Shown: piece after piece, positions 44,891 to 61,530 of the stretch
Numbering within the stretch: position 1 is the stretch's first letter
How the letters are laid out: the number at the start of each line of letters is the position of its first letter
NCBI RefSeq assembly: GCF_000517125.1
Contig: NZ_KI912155.1
Location: 187,707 to 251,706, forward strand
Reading direction: 5' to 3'
Length of the DNA stretch: 64,000 bases
DNA from: Arthrobacter sp. MA-N2
Lineage (GTDB): Bacteria; Actinomycetota; Actinomycetes; Actinomycetales; Micrococcaceae
Position numbers and translations under genes: made by a program
The notes under the pieces: generated by a model
The model's input: only the letters and a program-made list of their open reading frames with translations
Database searches by the model: none
What the model was told of the DNA's origin: nothing

Positions 44891-45823
44891 GTGATTGAAA
44901 GTCCACAACGACGAACGGCAGCTGTGATCGCCGCGTTCAACCCCGACAACGAGCTGCTCACCAACGCTGAATCGATCGCAGCGCAAGTCGACGAACTCAT
45001 TGTCGTCGATGATTGCAGCACGTCGTCGGCAGCCGAATCGATCTTTGATGACCTTGCCGCGACCGGAGTAAAGGTACTGCGGCTGGGAAGCAACTCCGGC
45101 ATTGCGGCCGCGCTGAACCGCGGTATCAAAGAACTGGAATCGTCCACGCGCCCGGATTTTGTACTGACATTCGATCAAGACTCCCTGCCGGTCCGGGAAT
45201 ACGTCGCGAACGCGCTCGCCACATACGACCGCGCGGCGTCCGTGGGGAAAAAAGTGGGTTTCGTGAGCGCAGAGACGTTCAGCGGGCATCGAGTTCCGGT
45301 TCTCGGAGCCTCCAACGGAGTGTCAGAGGCTTTCGACCCCATGCAGTCCGGTTTCTTCATACCGCTTTCCACTTTGGCCCATGTCGGAAACTTCGAGGCC
45401 GGCTTTTTTATCGACTGCGTGGATTCGGAGTTCACCGCGCGAGTGAGGGCCGCTGGCTATAGCATCGTCATTGGATCTGGCTGCGAAGTCAGGCACCGTC
45501 TCGGAGCGCGCCTACCCGCAAAGGTGTTCGGATGGCCACTCCGACTCCGTGGTAAAGATCTGTCCTTCAACTATTACTCACCGTTCCGGATGTACTACAT
45601 CATGCGTAACGGGACCACTCTTGCCCGCAGGTACTGGCGCAGCAACCCAGCATGGGTCCTCCGCCGCATGGTGGAGGACGCGAAAGCACAGCTTCTCCGC
45701 TTCGCATTCAGCCCGGATAGGCGTTCTCTAGCGATCGCCGCTTGGGAGGGGGTCGTCGATTCGTGCCGCGGAAGGCAGGGCCGCATCAATCAGGATCTCC
45801 TCAACCGCATCCAGCCACGATGA
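44891..45823 (+). CDS. Family 2 glycosyltransferase, rhamnosyltransferase-like
   Basis: 310 residues. TAAVIAAFNPDNELL, IVVDDCSTSSA, and LTFDQDSLPV give the GT2 core with DxD-like DQD. The later block MQSGFFIPLSTLAHVGNFEA recurs in the paralogue at 47880-48794. Such RfbF-type proteins add L-rhamnose. GTG 44891 is used as start; the frame is open to GTG 44867 within the previous gene. Confidence 0.85.
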   Translation: MIESPQRRTAAVIAAFNPDNELLTNAESIAAQVDELIVVDDCSTSSAAESIFDDLAATGVKVLRLGSNSGIAAALNRGIKELESSTRPDFVLTFDQDSLPVREYVANALATYDRAASVGKKVGFVSAETFSGHRVPVLGASNGVSEAFDPMQSGFFIPLSTLAHVGNFEAGFFIDCVDSEFTARVRAAGYSIVIGSGCEVRHRLGARLPAKVFGWPLRLRGKDLSFNYYSPFRMYYIMRNGTTLARRYWRSNPAWVLRRMVEDAKAQLLRFAFSPDRRSLAIAAWEGVVDSCRGRQGRINQDLLNRIQPR

Positions 45824-45837
45824 CATACAGGAGAACA

Positions 45838-46590
45838 ATGGAAATTCATGACTCAACTCGGGTCCTCGTCATCATGCCAGCGTGGAATGAAGCTGAGTCC
45901 GTCGGCGACACGGTGCGGGAAGTGCTGGGCGTCGGAGGTCCCTACGATGTGCTGGTCGTCAACGATGGATCCACGGACGACACCGCGGCGCTAGCCGCCG
46001 AAGCCGGAGCAACGGTGCTGAACCTCCCCTTCAACTTGGGCGTCGGAGGCGCCATGCGCGCTGGTTTCAAGTACGCCAAGCGGCTGGGCTATCGACAGGT
46101 GATCCAAGTAGACGCCGATGGCCAACATGACCCCCGGAATATCGGCGAAGTCCTCGCGGGGCTGGAGCATGCCGACATTTCAATTGGTGCCCGATTCGCA
46201 GAAAAGGGCGAATACATAGTAAGCGGCCCTCGAAAATGGGCAATGCAATTTCTTGCAAAGGTGATCTCCGGCCTGGCAAAAACACGTCTTACGGATGTGA
46301 CGTCCGGATTCCGGGCTGCCAACGATCGCGCCATCAGCCAGTATCTGGACCACTATCCCGCAGAATACCTCGGCGACACTATCGACTCCCTCGTCGTGGC
46401 CATCCGTTCGGGATGCAAAGTGACGCAGATTCCCGTGGCGATGCGCCCTCGGCAGGGCGGAACCCCCAGCCACAACCCTGCGAAAGCCGCAATCTATCTC
46501 GGCCGTTCCACCTTCGCGCTGCTCTTCGCGCTGACCCGTAAGCGGTCCACCATTCCGTCCGTATCATCGTCGGCCCAGGAGGCTTCCTGA
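45838..46590 (+). CDS. Family 2 glycosyltransferase, dolichol-phosphate-mannose-synthase-like
   Basis: 250 residues, no membrane helix. VLVIMPAWNEAESVGDTVREV, VVNDGSTDDT and VIQVDADGQHDP match polyprenyl-phosphate sugar synthases. With the DUF2304 membrane partner that follows (ATG shares the TGA of this gene), it probably makes a polyprenyl-phosphate sugar for use outside the membrane, perhaps by GtrA or DUF2142 proteins. Ribosome site AGGAG precedes ATG 45838. Confidence 0.87.
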   Translation: MEIHDSTRVLVIMPAWNEAESVGDTVREVLGVGGPYDVLVVNDGSTDDTAALAAEAGATVLNLPFNLGVGGAMRAGFKYAKRLGYRQVIQVDADGQHDPRNIGEVLAGLEHADISIGARFAEKGEYIVSGPRKWAMQFLAKVISGLAKTRLTDVTSGFRAANDRAISQYLDHYPAEYLGDTIDSLVVAIRSGCKVTQIPVAMRPRQGGTPSHNPAKAAIYLGRSTFALLFALTRKRSTIPSVSSSAQEAS

Positions 46591-46973
46591 TGGGAAATCT
46601 GGCTGCTTTCCTCCTCGCCTTGGCGATCGTGGGGATCGTTTTCGAAATGCTCCGGCGCAAGAAACTCCGTGAGAAGTACGCCGCGCTTTGGCTCGTCGTC
46701 GGCATTGGAACCTTGGTCCTTGCGGCGTTCCCGCGCTTGCTAACCATCGTTGCCGAACTCGTTGGCGTGCAGCTGCCATCGAATCTGCTGTTCATCATCA
46801 GCATCCTGCTGCTGCTGGGGGTCTGTTTGCACCTCTCTTGGGAAATCTCCGTGGTCGAAGATGAAACCCGGACGTTGGCGGAAGAAGTTGCGATCATGCG
46901 CGCCCTCCTCGAGCAACTGCAGACCGCCGAAACCGCAGAGGACGACACTTCCACACCCTCCGGCCCGAAGTAA
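46590..46973 (+). CDS. DUF2304 membrane protein
   Basis: 127 residues with three hydrophobic helices (AAFLLALAIVGIVFEML, ALWLVVGIGTLVLAAF, LLFIISILLLLGVCLHLSW) and an acidic C-terminal tail with coiled-coil look. DUF2304 proteins usually sit directly beside polyprenyl-type GT2 genes, as here. Role unknown, perhaps membrane docking. Overlaps the previous stop as TGATG. Confidence 0.85.
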   Translation: MGNLAAFLLALAIVGIVFEMLRRKKLREKYAALWLVVGIGTLVLAAFPRLLTIVAELVGVQLPSNLLFIISILLLLGVCLHLSWEISVVEDETRTLAEEVAIMRALLEQLQTAETAEDDTSTPSGPK

Positions 46974-46981
46974 GGAACCGA

Positions 46982-47869
46982 ATGGCCCTGGACATCTTCA
47001 TCCCCTATTGGGGGGATCCTGACTTCATGCGGCAGGCAGTCGACAGCGTACTTGGCCAGGATTCGGACGACTGGCTTCTGACTGTTGTGGACGACGCCTA
47101 TCCAGGTAATGAGGTCCGCAGATATCTGGAAGAAATCAACGACCCCCGGATTCGCTATATCCGCAAAGAAACCAACCAAGGCATCACCGAGAACTTCCGC
47201 ACTTGTGTGTCACTGGCAACGCAAGACGCGCTTGTCGTCATGGGTTGCGACGACGTCCTTCTGCCGAACTTCGTGGACGTCACCCTTCGCGCGCACCGGG
47301 ATTTTCCGAACGCCTGGATCATCCAGCCTGGCGTGGAAGTGATCAATGAAACCGGGGAGTCCACCCGGCCGATCGTTGATCTCGTGAAGCAACACGTGGT
47401 CAAACCTCACGGATCCAAATCCAGGGTGCTCAGTGGCGAGAAGCTTGCGGTAAGCCTCCTTCATGGCGACTGGCTCTACTGGCCGTCGCTGGTTTTCCGT
47501 CGAGACAAGATTCACGACTTCGATTTTCGCGATGGTCTTCACGTGATTCAGGATCTCGGGTTGATCATCGACATGGTCTTGGCTGGAGCAGAGCTCCTCA
47601 TCGAACCAGAGGTATGCTTCGCGTACAGAAGACACACCGGTAGTGCCTCCGCCAGCAAATTGCTTGACGGTTCCCGGTTCGCTGGGGAGCGCGGATACTT
47701 CGAACTTGCCGCTGAGCTCTGCATGAACAAGGGTTGGCGAAAGGCGTCCAGGGCCGCGAAGTTGCGCCTCACCTCCCGGGCCCATGCCTTCCTCCTCCTG
47801 CCCGCTGCGGCGCAACACGGCAGCCCCGCAGCCGTGCGCTCCCTTCTTCGGCATACTCTTGGAAGATAG
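46982..47869 (+). CDS. Family 2 glycosyltransferase
   Basis: 295 residues. IFIPYWGDPDFMRQAVDSVL and TVVDDAYPGNEV begin the GT-A domain; VVMGCDDVLLP holds the acidic motif. The C-terminal third is helical and basic. Cytoplasmic, substrate unknown. Starts eight bases after the DUF2304 stop. Ends eleven bases before the next GT2. Confidence 0.85.
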   Translation: MALDIFIPYWGDPDFMRQAVDSVLGQDSDDWLLTVVDDAYPGNEVRRYLEEINDPRIRYIRKETNQGITENFRTCVSLATQDALVVMGCDDVLLPNFVDVTLRAHRDFPNAWIIQPGVEVINETGESTRPIVDLVKQHVVKPHGSKSRVLSGEKLAVSLLHGDWLYWPSLVFRRDKIHDFDFRDGLHVIQDLGLIIDMVLAGAELLIEPEVCFAYRRHTGSASASKLLDGSRFAGERGYFELAAELCMNKGWRKASRAAKLRLTSRAHAFLLLPAAAQHGSPAAVRSLLRHTLGR

Positions 47870-47879
47870 GGAAATCGAC

Positions 47880-48794
47880 TTGCAACCCGATATTGAACCG
47901 CCGATGCTGCTGACCAAGGTTGCCGCCGTTGTCACAGCCTTTCGTCCCACCTCGCAATTGATCGAAAGCGTCTCGTCCCTGCGTCGGCAACTGGCCACCG
48001 TGGTGGTAGTAGATGATGGCGGAGGTCCGGGTTTCGACCAGATCTTCGACGCCGCCGCAGACGCCGGCGCCATGGTGCTGCGGCTCGAAAAGAATTCCGG
48101 AATCGCTTCAGCTTTGAATGCCGGCATCGACTTGGCGCGCACAAAGGCGGTCGACTACATCATCACGGTGGACCAAGATTCGCTCCTGAGCACCGACTAT
48201 GTCCGCCGGCTAGTAGACGCCGCTGACTCTGCAGCCGCCGCGGGTGTTACTCCCGGCCTCGTATCGCCCGCACGAATCCATGGCAATCCCGTCAAGACGG
48301 CCGGGTCAAAATCGGGAGTCCCGCTCGGACGGGAGCCCATTCAATCCGGATTGCTGATTCCAGTTTCCACCCTTGATAAAATCGGCAACTTCTGGGACGG
48401 ACTGTTCATAGATCTGGTGGATACCGAATACTATTTCCGTGCGCTTGATGCAGGGCTTCCGACGGTCCTTGCGGATGCAGAATTCGATCATTCGCTCGGA
48501 TCGTTTGTCGATGCAAATATATGGGGCAGCAACATTAGATACCAGAATCGGGTATTGAAAGTACGCATTGCAGCTTCCTGGCGCTATTACTACATATTCC
48601 GGAACAGGATTCTCGTCGGCCGCCGATATGCGAAAGTTCACCCGGTATGGATTGCCGGCGGTCTGTTGCTGGACCTGAGGCATCTCCTGTTCGTCACCGT
48701 CCTGGCCCCGGGGCGCAGTGCCAGGCTCAGCTCAGCGTTGAGAGGGCTTGTCGACGGCGTCCGCGGCCGCAGCGGAAAGGGCCACAGCAGCTAA
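47880..48794 (+). CDS. Family 2 glycosyltransferase, rhamnosyltransferase-like
   Basis: 304 residues. VAAVVTAFRPTSQLIESVSSL, VVVDDGGG and ITVDQDSLLS mark the GT2 core, and IQSGLLIPVSTLDKIGNFWD matches the block in the gene at 44891. Start is taken as TTG 47880 because AGGGA lies six to eleven bases upstream, while ATG 47904 has no ribosome site. Likely paralogue adding a similar sugar with another linkage. Confidence 0.83.
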   Translation: MQPDIEPPMLLTKVAAVVTAFRPTSQLIESVSSLRRQLATVVVVDDGGGPGFDQIFDAAADAGAMVLRLEKNSGIASALNAGIDLARTKAVDYIITVDQDSLLSTDYVRRLVDAADSAAAAGVTPGLVSPARIHGNPVKTAGSKSGVPLGREPIQSGLLIPVSTLDKIGNFWDGLFIDLVDTEYYFRALDAGLPTVLADAEFDHSLGSFVDANIWGSNIRYQNRVLKVRIAASWRYYYIFRNRILVGRRYAKVHPVWIAGGLLLDLRHLLFVTVLAPGRSARLSSALRGLVDGVRGRSGKGHSS

Positions 48795-48859
48795 GCTCCG
48801 TCCCGCGCCAACGACCGCTGGTTTTGCCGGGGACTACCCGGTGAGGGATGATGTAGATC

Positions 48860-49723
48860 ATGCGTGGAATCATTCTTGCCGGTGGCACCGGCTCTCGTCT
48901 GCACCCGATTACTCACGGCATCAGCAAGCAACTGGTCCCGGTCTATGACAAGCCGATGATCTACTACCCCCTTTCCACTCTCATCCTGGCGGGCATCCGC
49001 GATGTCTTGGTGATCACCACCCCGCATGATGCCGAACAATTCCAACGGCTTCTCGGCGATGGTTCCCAATTCGGTATCAACATTTCCTATGTCCAGCAGC
49101 CTTCGCCCGACGGCCTTGCGCAAGCATTCATCCTGGGCGAGCAGCACATTGGAAACGAGACTGTGGCGCTTGTCCTCGGTGACAACATCTTCTACGGCCA
49201 AGGCATGGGCACGCAGCTTCGGAAACATGCAGACATCGAGGGCGGTGCAGTCTTCGGCTATTGGGTAAAAGATCCCAAAGCGTATGGTGTGGTCGAATTC
49301 AATGAAGCCGGCAAGGCTATTTCCTTGGAAGAAAAACCCAGCCACCCCAAATCACATTATGCGGTTCCTGGGCTCTATTTCTACGACAACGATGTCGTAG
49401 ATATCGCGAAGAACCTTACGCCGTCAGCTCGCGGCGAGCTGGAAATCACCGACGTCAACCGGAAGTACCTCGAGGCGGGGAAGCTCCACGTTGAGATCCT
49501 TCCACGAGGCACTGCCTGGCTCGATACCGGGACCTTTGACGACCTCAATGACGCCTCCAACTTCATCCGTACGGTGGAAAACCGCCAGGGCCTCAAGATC
49601 GGCGCTCCCGAGGAAATCGCTTGGCGCCAAGGTTTCCTTTCGGACAACGAACTGCGCGAGCGCGCAGAGCCGCTGATCAAGAGCGGCTACGGAGCGTATC
49701 TCCACGGCTTGCTCGAAGGTTAG
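48860..49723 (+). CDS. rmlA: Glucose-1-phosphate thymidylyltransferase
   Basis: 287 residues. [18 protein letters not shown] is the nucleotide-binding signature, with [20 protein letters not shown] and [10 protein letters not shown]. First enzyme of dTDP-rhamnose synthesis, making dTDP-glucose. Placed among the GT2 genes rather than with rmlB. ATG 48860 with a G-rich site upstream. Confidence 0.95.
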   Translation: MRGIILAGGTGSRLHPITHGISKQLVPVYDKPMIYYPLSTLILAGIRDVLVITTPHDAEQFQRLLGDGSQFGINISYVQQPSPDGLAQAFILGEQHIGNETVALVLGDNIFYGQGMGTQLRKHADIEGGAVFGYWVKDPKAYGVVEFNEAGKAISLEEKPSHPKSHYAVPGLYFYDNDVVDIAKNLTPSARGELEITDVNRKYLEAGKLHVEILPRGTAWLDTGTFDDLNDASNFIRTVENRQGLKIGAPEEIAWRQGFLSDNELRERAEPLIKSGYGAYLHGLLEG

Positions 49724-49732
49724 CCTCGGCCT

Positions 49733-51697
49733 GTGTGGTGGTCTGTCCTCCCGCAATTGATCGGTGCTGTCCTTTTATTGCTTGCTCCCGGCTTCCTTGT
49801 AGCCTGGGGTTTGCGCTATCGGGGCTTCGACGCGCTGGCGCTCTCCCCTGCGCTGTCGGTAGGCGTGATCGTCATAGCTTCGACGGTGAGCCCCTTCTTG
49901 CATGTGAGGTTCAACCTCCTTCCGGTCGCTGTCGTGGCCGTAGTGCTCGGCGGGATCGCGTGGTTCGTTTCCCGGTCCCGTCCGCGCGCCGGAACGGTGC
50001 CGGGGTCCGGACTTTGGCGGAGCGCGGCACCATTTGTTGCCGGGCTTCTTGCATTCGTAGTGATTGGCGCCAGGGTCATGCAGGCCATCGGCGCCCCGGA
50101 ACATTTTTCCCAAACCTACGACGCCGTCTTTCACCTTAACTCCGTCAAATACGCCCTTGATACCGGGAACGCGTCGTCCCTGACGATCGGCGACATGACC
50201 GGTGGGGGGTTTTATCCCGCGGGTTGGAACGCGGTTGCAACGTTGGTCGCGTCCACCTTTGGGCTGGACGTACCCACCGCTGTAAACCTTACGAGCGTCA
50301 TCCTTGGTGCAGTGTTTTGGCCGCTGGGCTGCCTCTTGGCAGCTCGGTGGACCATAGGCCGGTCTGCCGAGGTTGCTCTGGCAGTGGGCGTAGCCTGCGC
50401 CTCGCTTGGCGCATTCCCGCTCCTGATGATGGACTTCGGCGTCCTGTACCCCAATCTGCTGTCGATCAGCCTCCTGCCGAGTTCAGTTGCCCTTGCCGCT
50501 GCAATTTTGCGGGTGTCCCCGGACTGGGTTCCGCGGGACCTACCGGCGGTCCTCGCACTCTTGTTGAGCCTTGCGGGTCTGGTTGTTGCGCATCCCACCA
50601 CCTTCATGGCGTGGCTGACGTGGACTGCCCCTATGGTGGGGTTCCTTTCATGGAAGACCATCAAACTCCGGAAACGGAATTTGCTGCGGGTTTGGCATCC
50701 CAGGTTCACGGTCCCCCTGATCAGCTATTGCGTGGCTTTCGTTATTCTTTGGGCCTTCCTCCGGCCGCCACCGGACGCATCATTCTGGGGCCCATACCAT
50801 ACGGCCCCGCAAGCCCTGGGCGAGGCGATTGTCTTCTCGCCCTTGGACTTGCCAGCCGCCTGGTTGGTGGCACCGCTTGCACTACTGGGCCTGTGGGCAG
50901 CCGCACGGCAGCTTCGGTACAGGTGGCTCGCCGCAGTTTTCCTGATCTTCACTGGGCTCTTCGTCGTGGTTTCAGGGTTCCCGATTTCCAGAATACGGAG
51001 CATTCTGACCGGCGTTTGGTACAACGACAGCTACCGCATCGCAGCGCTGTTGCCCCTGGTCGCCGTCTTGCTTGCTGCCGTGGGGGTCGAGTGGATCTGC
51101 CACAATCCCTACATACGGCAATGGTTCAAGCGGGTACTTCTTCGAAGCGACTCACGGACCCTCCCTTCCGGTCTCCGGACCGCCCTTCAACGCGGCGCGG
51201 CCTTTGTCCTCGTCGCACTTGCCGTGCTCCTTGGGCAAGTGGGCGGAGTCAACAAGGAAGTTGCGCAAGCATCATCGAAGTACGCTTTGACGCCGAATTC
51301 ACCTTTGGTTTCGAGCGATGAATTGCATCTGATCCAGAGATTGCCGGCCGACATTCCCCAGAATGCGATCTTGCTCGGGAACCCGTATACCGGGGCTTCC
51401 CTTTCCTACGCCCTCGGCGACCGCCGTTCCGCCCAGCTCCACATTCTCAGCTACGTCTCCCCCGATCTCCAGGAGATCTACGATCGTTTGGCAAACGTCA
51501 CCGGCGACCCGGATGTTTGCAGGGCAGTCCGTAGTGAGCACTCCTACTACGTCTTGGACTTCGGCCTCACCGAAGTCCATGGCGGAAACCATACTCCCGC
51601 CGGCCTCCTGCACCTGGATCAAAACCCCGGAGTCAAGCTAGTAGACAGCCAGGGCCCTGCCAAGCTGTACAAGATCACGGCTTGCGGAGACAACTAG
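49733..51697 (+). CDS. DUF6541 family polytopic membrane protein
   Basis: 654 residues, about fourteen hydrophobic segments (LPQLIGAVLLLLAPGFLVAWG first), with an extracytoplasmic C-terminal region after the last helix (about 530-654). DUF6541 proteins are predicted GT-C-type glycosyltransferases of actinobacterial polysaccharide clusters. FSQTYDAVFHLNSVKYALDTG in the first large loop is the likely catalytic area (Asp). GTG 49733 start, nine bases after rmlA. Confidence 0.78.
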   Translation: MWWSVLPQLIGAVLLLLAPGFLVAWGLRYRGFDALALSPALSVGVIVIASTVSPFLHVRFNLLPVAVVAVVLGGIAWFVSRSRPRAGTVPGSGLWRSAAPFVAGLLAFVVIGARVMQAIGAPEHFSQTYDAVFHLNSVKYALDTGNASSLTIGDMTGGGFYPAGWNAVATLVASTFGLDVPTAVNLTSVILGAVFWPLGCLLAARWTIGRSAEVALAVGVACASLGAFPLLMMDFGVLYPNLLSISLLPSSVALAAAILRVSPDWVPRDLPAVLALLLSLAGLVVAHPTTFMAWLTWTAPMVGFLSWKTIKLRKRNLLRVWHPRFTVPLISYCVAFVILWAFLRPPPDASFWGPYHTAPQALGEAIVFSPLDLPAAWLVAPLALLGLWAAARQLRYRWLAAVFLIFTGLFVVVSGFPISRIRSILTGVWYNDSYRIAALLPLVAVLLAAVGVEWICHNPYIRQWFKRVLLRSDSRTLPSGLRTALQRGAAFVLVALAVLLGQVGGVNKEVAQASSKYALTPNSPLVSSDELHLIQRLPADIPQNAILLGNPYTGASLSYALGDRRSAQLHILSYVSPDLQEIYDRLANVTGDPDVCRAVRSEHSYYVLDFGLTEVHGGNHTPAGLLHLDQNPGVKLVDSQGPAKLYKITACGDN

Positions 51698-51725
51698 GCC
51701 CCGCACGGCTGGCACCGCGCGGGGC
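51698..51725. terminator. Weak hairpin between convergent genes
   Basis: GCCCCGC (51698-51704) pairs with GCGGGGC (51719-51725), 14-base loop, no T tract. It lies between the DUF6541 gene and the convergent ABC ATPase gene. Confidence 0.3.
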
Positions 51726-51735
51726 GCCAGCCCAA

Positions 51736-52503
51736 TCACTCTGCGGCGGCCGATCGCCGTCGAAGCTCCTTCACCACAGCGTGCACTTCGCCGTCCATGA
51801 TGATCTGACCGTGTTCCAAGAGCACTCCCCTTTTACACACGGAAGCGACCAGGTCCAAGTCATGGCTCACCACGAAAAGCGTTTTTCCTGCATCCGCCAG
51901 TTCGTTGATTTTGAGAATGCACTTGCGCTGGAACGGTTCGTCCCCGACTGCAAGGATTTCGTCAATGAGGAAAACCTCAGGGTCGGTGTGGACTGCAATC
52001 GAGAAGGCCAGCTTCAAGTACATACCGGAGGAATAGAACTTGACCTCTGTATCGATGAACTCGCCGATTTCAGAGAACTCGACGATCGAATCGAACATCT
52101 GATCGATCTGGTTCTGGCTCATGCCCAGGATCGCCCCGTTGAGGTACACGTTGTCCCGGCCGCTCAGGTCGTGATGGAATCCAGCTCCGACCTCAATGAG
52201 GCCGGCCACCCTCCCCCGCGTATGAACGGTACCCTCATCCGGCTGAAGCACGCCTGAAATGAGCTTCAAAAGGGTTGATTTGCCTGAACCGTTTAGCCCA
52301 AGCAATGCCACGGTTTCGCCCTGCTCGACATCAAGCGAAACGTCTTTCAGCGCATCGAACTTTTTGGAAAGATCCCCTTTGCGCCCGCTCAGCAACCATA
52401 CAATCGCTTCCTTCATGCTCCGGGTATGGCGGAGCACAAACTTCTTCCGCAAGTTTCGGCAGGTGATGGCGACGCTGTCGGAGACTCCCGGGGGTACGGA
52501 CAT
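51736..52503 (-). CDS. Polysaccharide ABC exporter ATPase (Wzt/TagH-like)
   Basis: 255 residues. Walker A GLNGSGKSTLLKLI, signature YSSGMYLKLAFSIA and Walker B VFLIDEILAVGD. It is the short type without the C-terminal glycan-binding domain seen in some Wzt proteins. It powers the permease encoded just upstream. The start is ATG 52503, one base after the permease stop, with GGAG eight bases upstream. Confidence 0.91.
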   Translation of the reverse strand: MSVPPGVSDSVAITCRNLRKKFVLRHTRSMKEAIVWLLSGRKGDLSKKFDALKDVSLDVEQGETVALLGLNGSGKSTLLKLISGVLQPDEGTVHTRGRVAGLIEVGAGFHHDLSGRDNVYLNGAILGMSQNQIDQMFDSIVEFSEIGEFIDTEVKFYSSGMYLKLAFSIAVHTDPEVFLIDEILAVGDEPFQRKCILKINELADAGKTLFVVSHDLDLVASVCKRGVLLEHGQIIMDGEVHAVVKELRRRSAAAE

Positions 52504-52504
52504 G

Positions 52505-53374
52505 TCAAAGCTCCTGGGCAAAATGTACTGACAGCTTCATGAAGACGAGCTGTCCAATTACGAGGACGAGTGCAGCGACGCCAAAGGCAGCTGGGAACCA
52601 AACGGCGAGCAGGTCCGGCGGCATGGAAATCGATCCCGACTGCGCGGCGCTCAGCGTCGGTGACCAAAAGGCCCAGTGGAAGATTTCGACGGCGACAGTC
52701 ACGGGATTCAGCTGGTACAAAAAGAACCAGGGACCCATGACGCGCTGAACCATCGGCCACACGTAGAGGACGGGCGAGGCCCACGTGACGATCATGAGGA
52801 TCATGTCGACGATGTTCTCGGAATCCCGGAAATACACGTTCGCAGCGCCGAATAACAAGCCGAGGCCGGTGGCAAGAATCGCTGTCAGGACGAATGCCCC
52901 AACGACAGCGAGAAGTTGCCAAATTGCTGGACTCCAACCGCTCAACAAACAAGCTCCGACCAAAACCACTACTTGTGGAAGCAAATGGGCTGCAGAGACC
53001 CAGATCGTGGAGACCGGAAACAGCTCCCTGGGCAGGTAGATCTTCCGGATGAGGTCCCTGTTGTCGACGATGGAGCGCGTGGCGTTGCCTAGCGATTCCG
53101 TGAAGAAATTGACCAGCACAATTCCTGCAAACAGGTAGATCGCGTAGTTGGGGGTTCCCCGCTGCATGTCGAGGAAGACCCCGAGCGCCACGAAGTAGAT
53201 CAAGAACTGCATCAACGGCTTAACGTACGACCACAGGAGTCCCAGAACAGAGCCACGGTAGCGGATCTTGATTTCCTTGCGCACCAGCAGTTGTAACAAG
53301 AACTTGTGCTTATAGACGTCAATGATCCCGCGGCCACGACCCGGTTGGACCAACTCGGTCACGGGCTGTGTCAT
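52505..53374 (-). CDS. Polysaccharide ABC exporter permease (Wzm/TagG-like)
   Basis: 289 residues of the ABC-2 type, six transmembrane helices after an N-terminal amphipathic segment (YKHKFLLQLLVRKEIKIRYRG, then SVLGLLWSYVKPLMQFLIYF). Exports a completed lipid-linked glycan. It begins directly at the GlfT2-like stop. Confidence 0.9.
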   Translation of the reverse strand: MTQPVTELVQPGRGRGIIDVYKHKFLLQLLVRKEIKIRYRGSVLGLLWSYVKPLMQFLIYFVALGVFLDMQRGTPNYAIYLFAGIVLVNFFTESLGNATRSIVDNRDLIRKIYLPRELFPVSTIWVSAAHLLPQVVVLVGACLLSGWSPAIWQLLAVVGAFVLTAILATGLGLLFGAANVYFRDSENIVDMILMIVTWASPVLYVWPMVQRVMGPWFFLYQLNPVTVAVEIFHWAFWSPTLSAAQSGSISMPPDLLAVWFPAAFGVAALVLVIGQLVFMKLSVHFAQEL

Positions 53375-60799
<7,425 letters not shown>

Positions 60800-60804
60800 A
60801 ACCG

Positions 60805-61302
60805 TCAGAGCGCGGCGCCGGATCCGCCCGTTCGGGACGCAAACGCAACGACCCGTTTGTCGAAGAGAAAGACGATCACGGCCAAAGCCGGTACCACCAT
60901 GGCAAGACCTGCGAGGGCCAGCCCTCCAGTCATCGTAGGAACCCCAATCGTCAGGACGAACAATTGAGCGACCAACGCGGCCGCACGGGTCCAGCGGTAT
61001 CCACGGAACAGGAAATGTCCCACAGCAAACAACCACGCCGAAAAAGCCAAGAGTAGACCCAAGGTAAAAACGGCCCCCCAGAACGAGGCTACTGGCGCCC
61101 CAATGGCCAGCTGGTAGAGATACAGGACCGCAGCGGTCAAGAGCGCGAGGGCTTCCAGGACAACCACAATCGAAATAACAACAATTCCTAAGGGACGCGT
61201 TTCTCCGCCAGATACTCCAGCAGAGCTCCCGCGGCTGGCCGCTGGACCGTCGTCACCGGGGTCCGCTGGGTCTTGGGCAGGGTTTAGAGGGGGTCTTGAC
61301 AC
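60805..61302 (-). CDS. Four-helix membrane protein of unknown function
   Basis: 165 residues. A Pro/Gly/Ser-rich cytoplasmic leader (about 1-35) and then four hydrophobic segments (GIVVISIVVVLEALALLTAA, FWGAVFTLGLLLAFSAWLFA, AALVAQLFVLTIGVPTMTGG, LAGLAMVVPALAVIVFLF). No family signature. It converges on the FHA-ATPase gene with five bases between stops, and is divergent from whiB. Start GTG 61302 is tentative. Confidence 0.75.
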   Translation of the reverse strand: MSRPPLNPAQDPADPGDDGPAASRGSSAGVSGGETRPLGIVVISIVVVLEALALLTAAVLYLYQLAIGAPVASFWGAVFTLGLLLAFSAWLFAVGHFLFRGYRWTRAAALVAQLFVLTIGVPTMTGGLALAGLAMVVPALAVIVFLFDKRVVAFASRTGGSGAAL

Positions 61303-61394
61303 ACTGGCACCCTACCCGACATAGTCGAATACTTGCGAGTGGACCGGTATTCGGTGTGATGCATCGCTCACGATTTCAAAGGCTTGGACCCCTT

Positions 61395-61411
61395 GTTTAC
61401 ATGGCGTTAAC
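61395..61411 (+). promoter_or_regulatory. Direct repeat in the whiB upstream region
   Basis: GTTTAC (61395-61400), five bases, then GTTAAC (61406-61411). The spacing and sequence resemble the tandem GTnAC-type boxes described for MtrA. It precedes TTGACT (61421-61426), which could be a -35 element. Speculative as a binding site. Confidence 0.3.
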
Positions 61412-61474
61412 ATGACACGCTTGACTCAGACGACCAAGGGGGCCCAATGGGTCCCCTTTCCTATGAAGCCTCTA

Positions 61475-61488
61475 GTGAATATTTTCAC
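61475..61488. promoter_or_regulatory. CRP/GlxR-type site before whiB
   Basis: GTGA-N6-TCAC (GTGAATATTTTCAC) is a near-perfect CRP-family operator, centred about 50 bases before the whiB start. whiB1 of Mycobacterium tuberculosis is known to be controlled by the cAMP receptor protein Rv3676 at such sites. Confidence 0.65.
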
Positions 61489-61530
61489 AAAAGGCTTAAC
61501 TAGTACTCACGAATGGAGTGACTGATCAGC

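Noticed and set aside
61350..61372. A second CRP-like site (GTGA...TCAC) farther upstream of whiB
   Set aside because: The half-sites are eight bases apart rather than six, so it does not fit the operator spacing.
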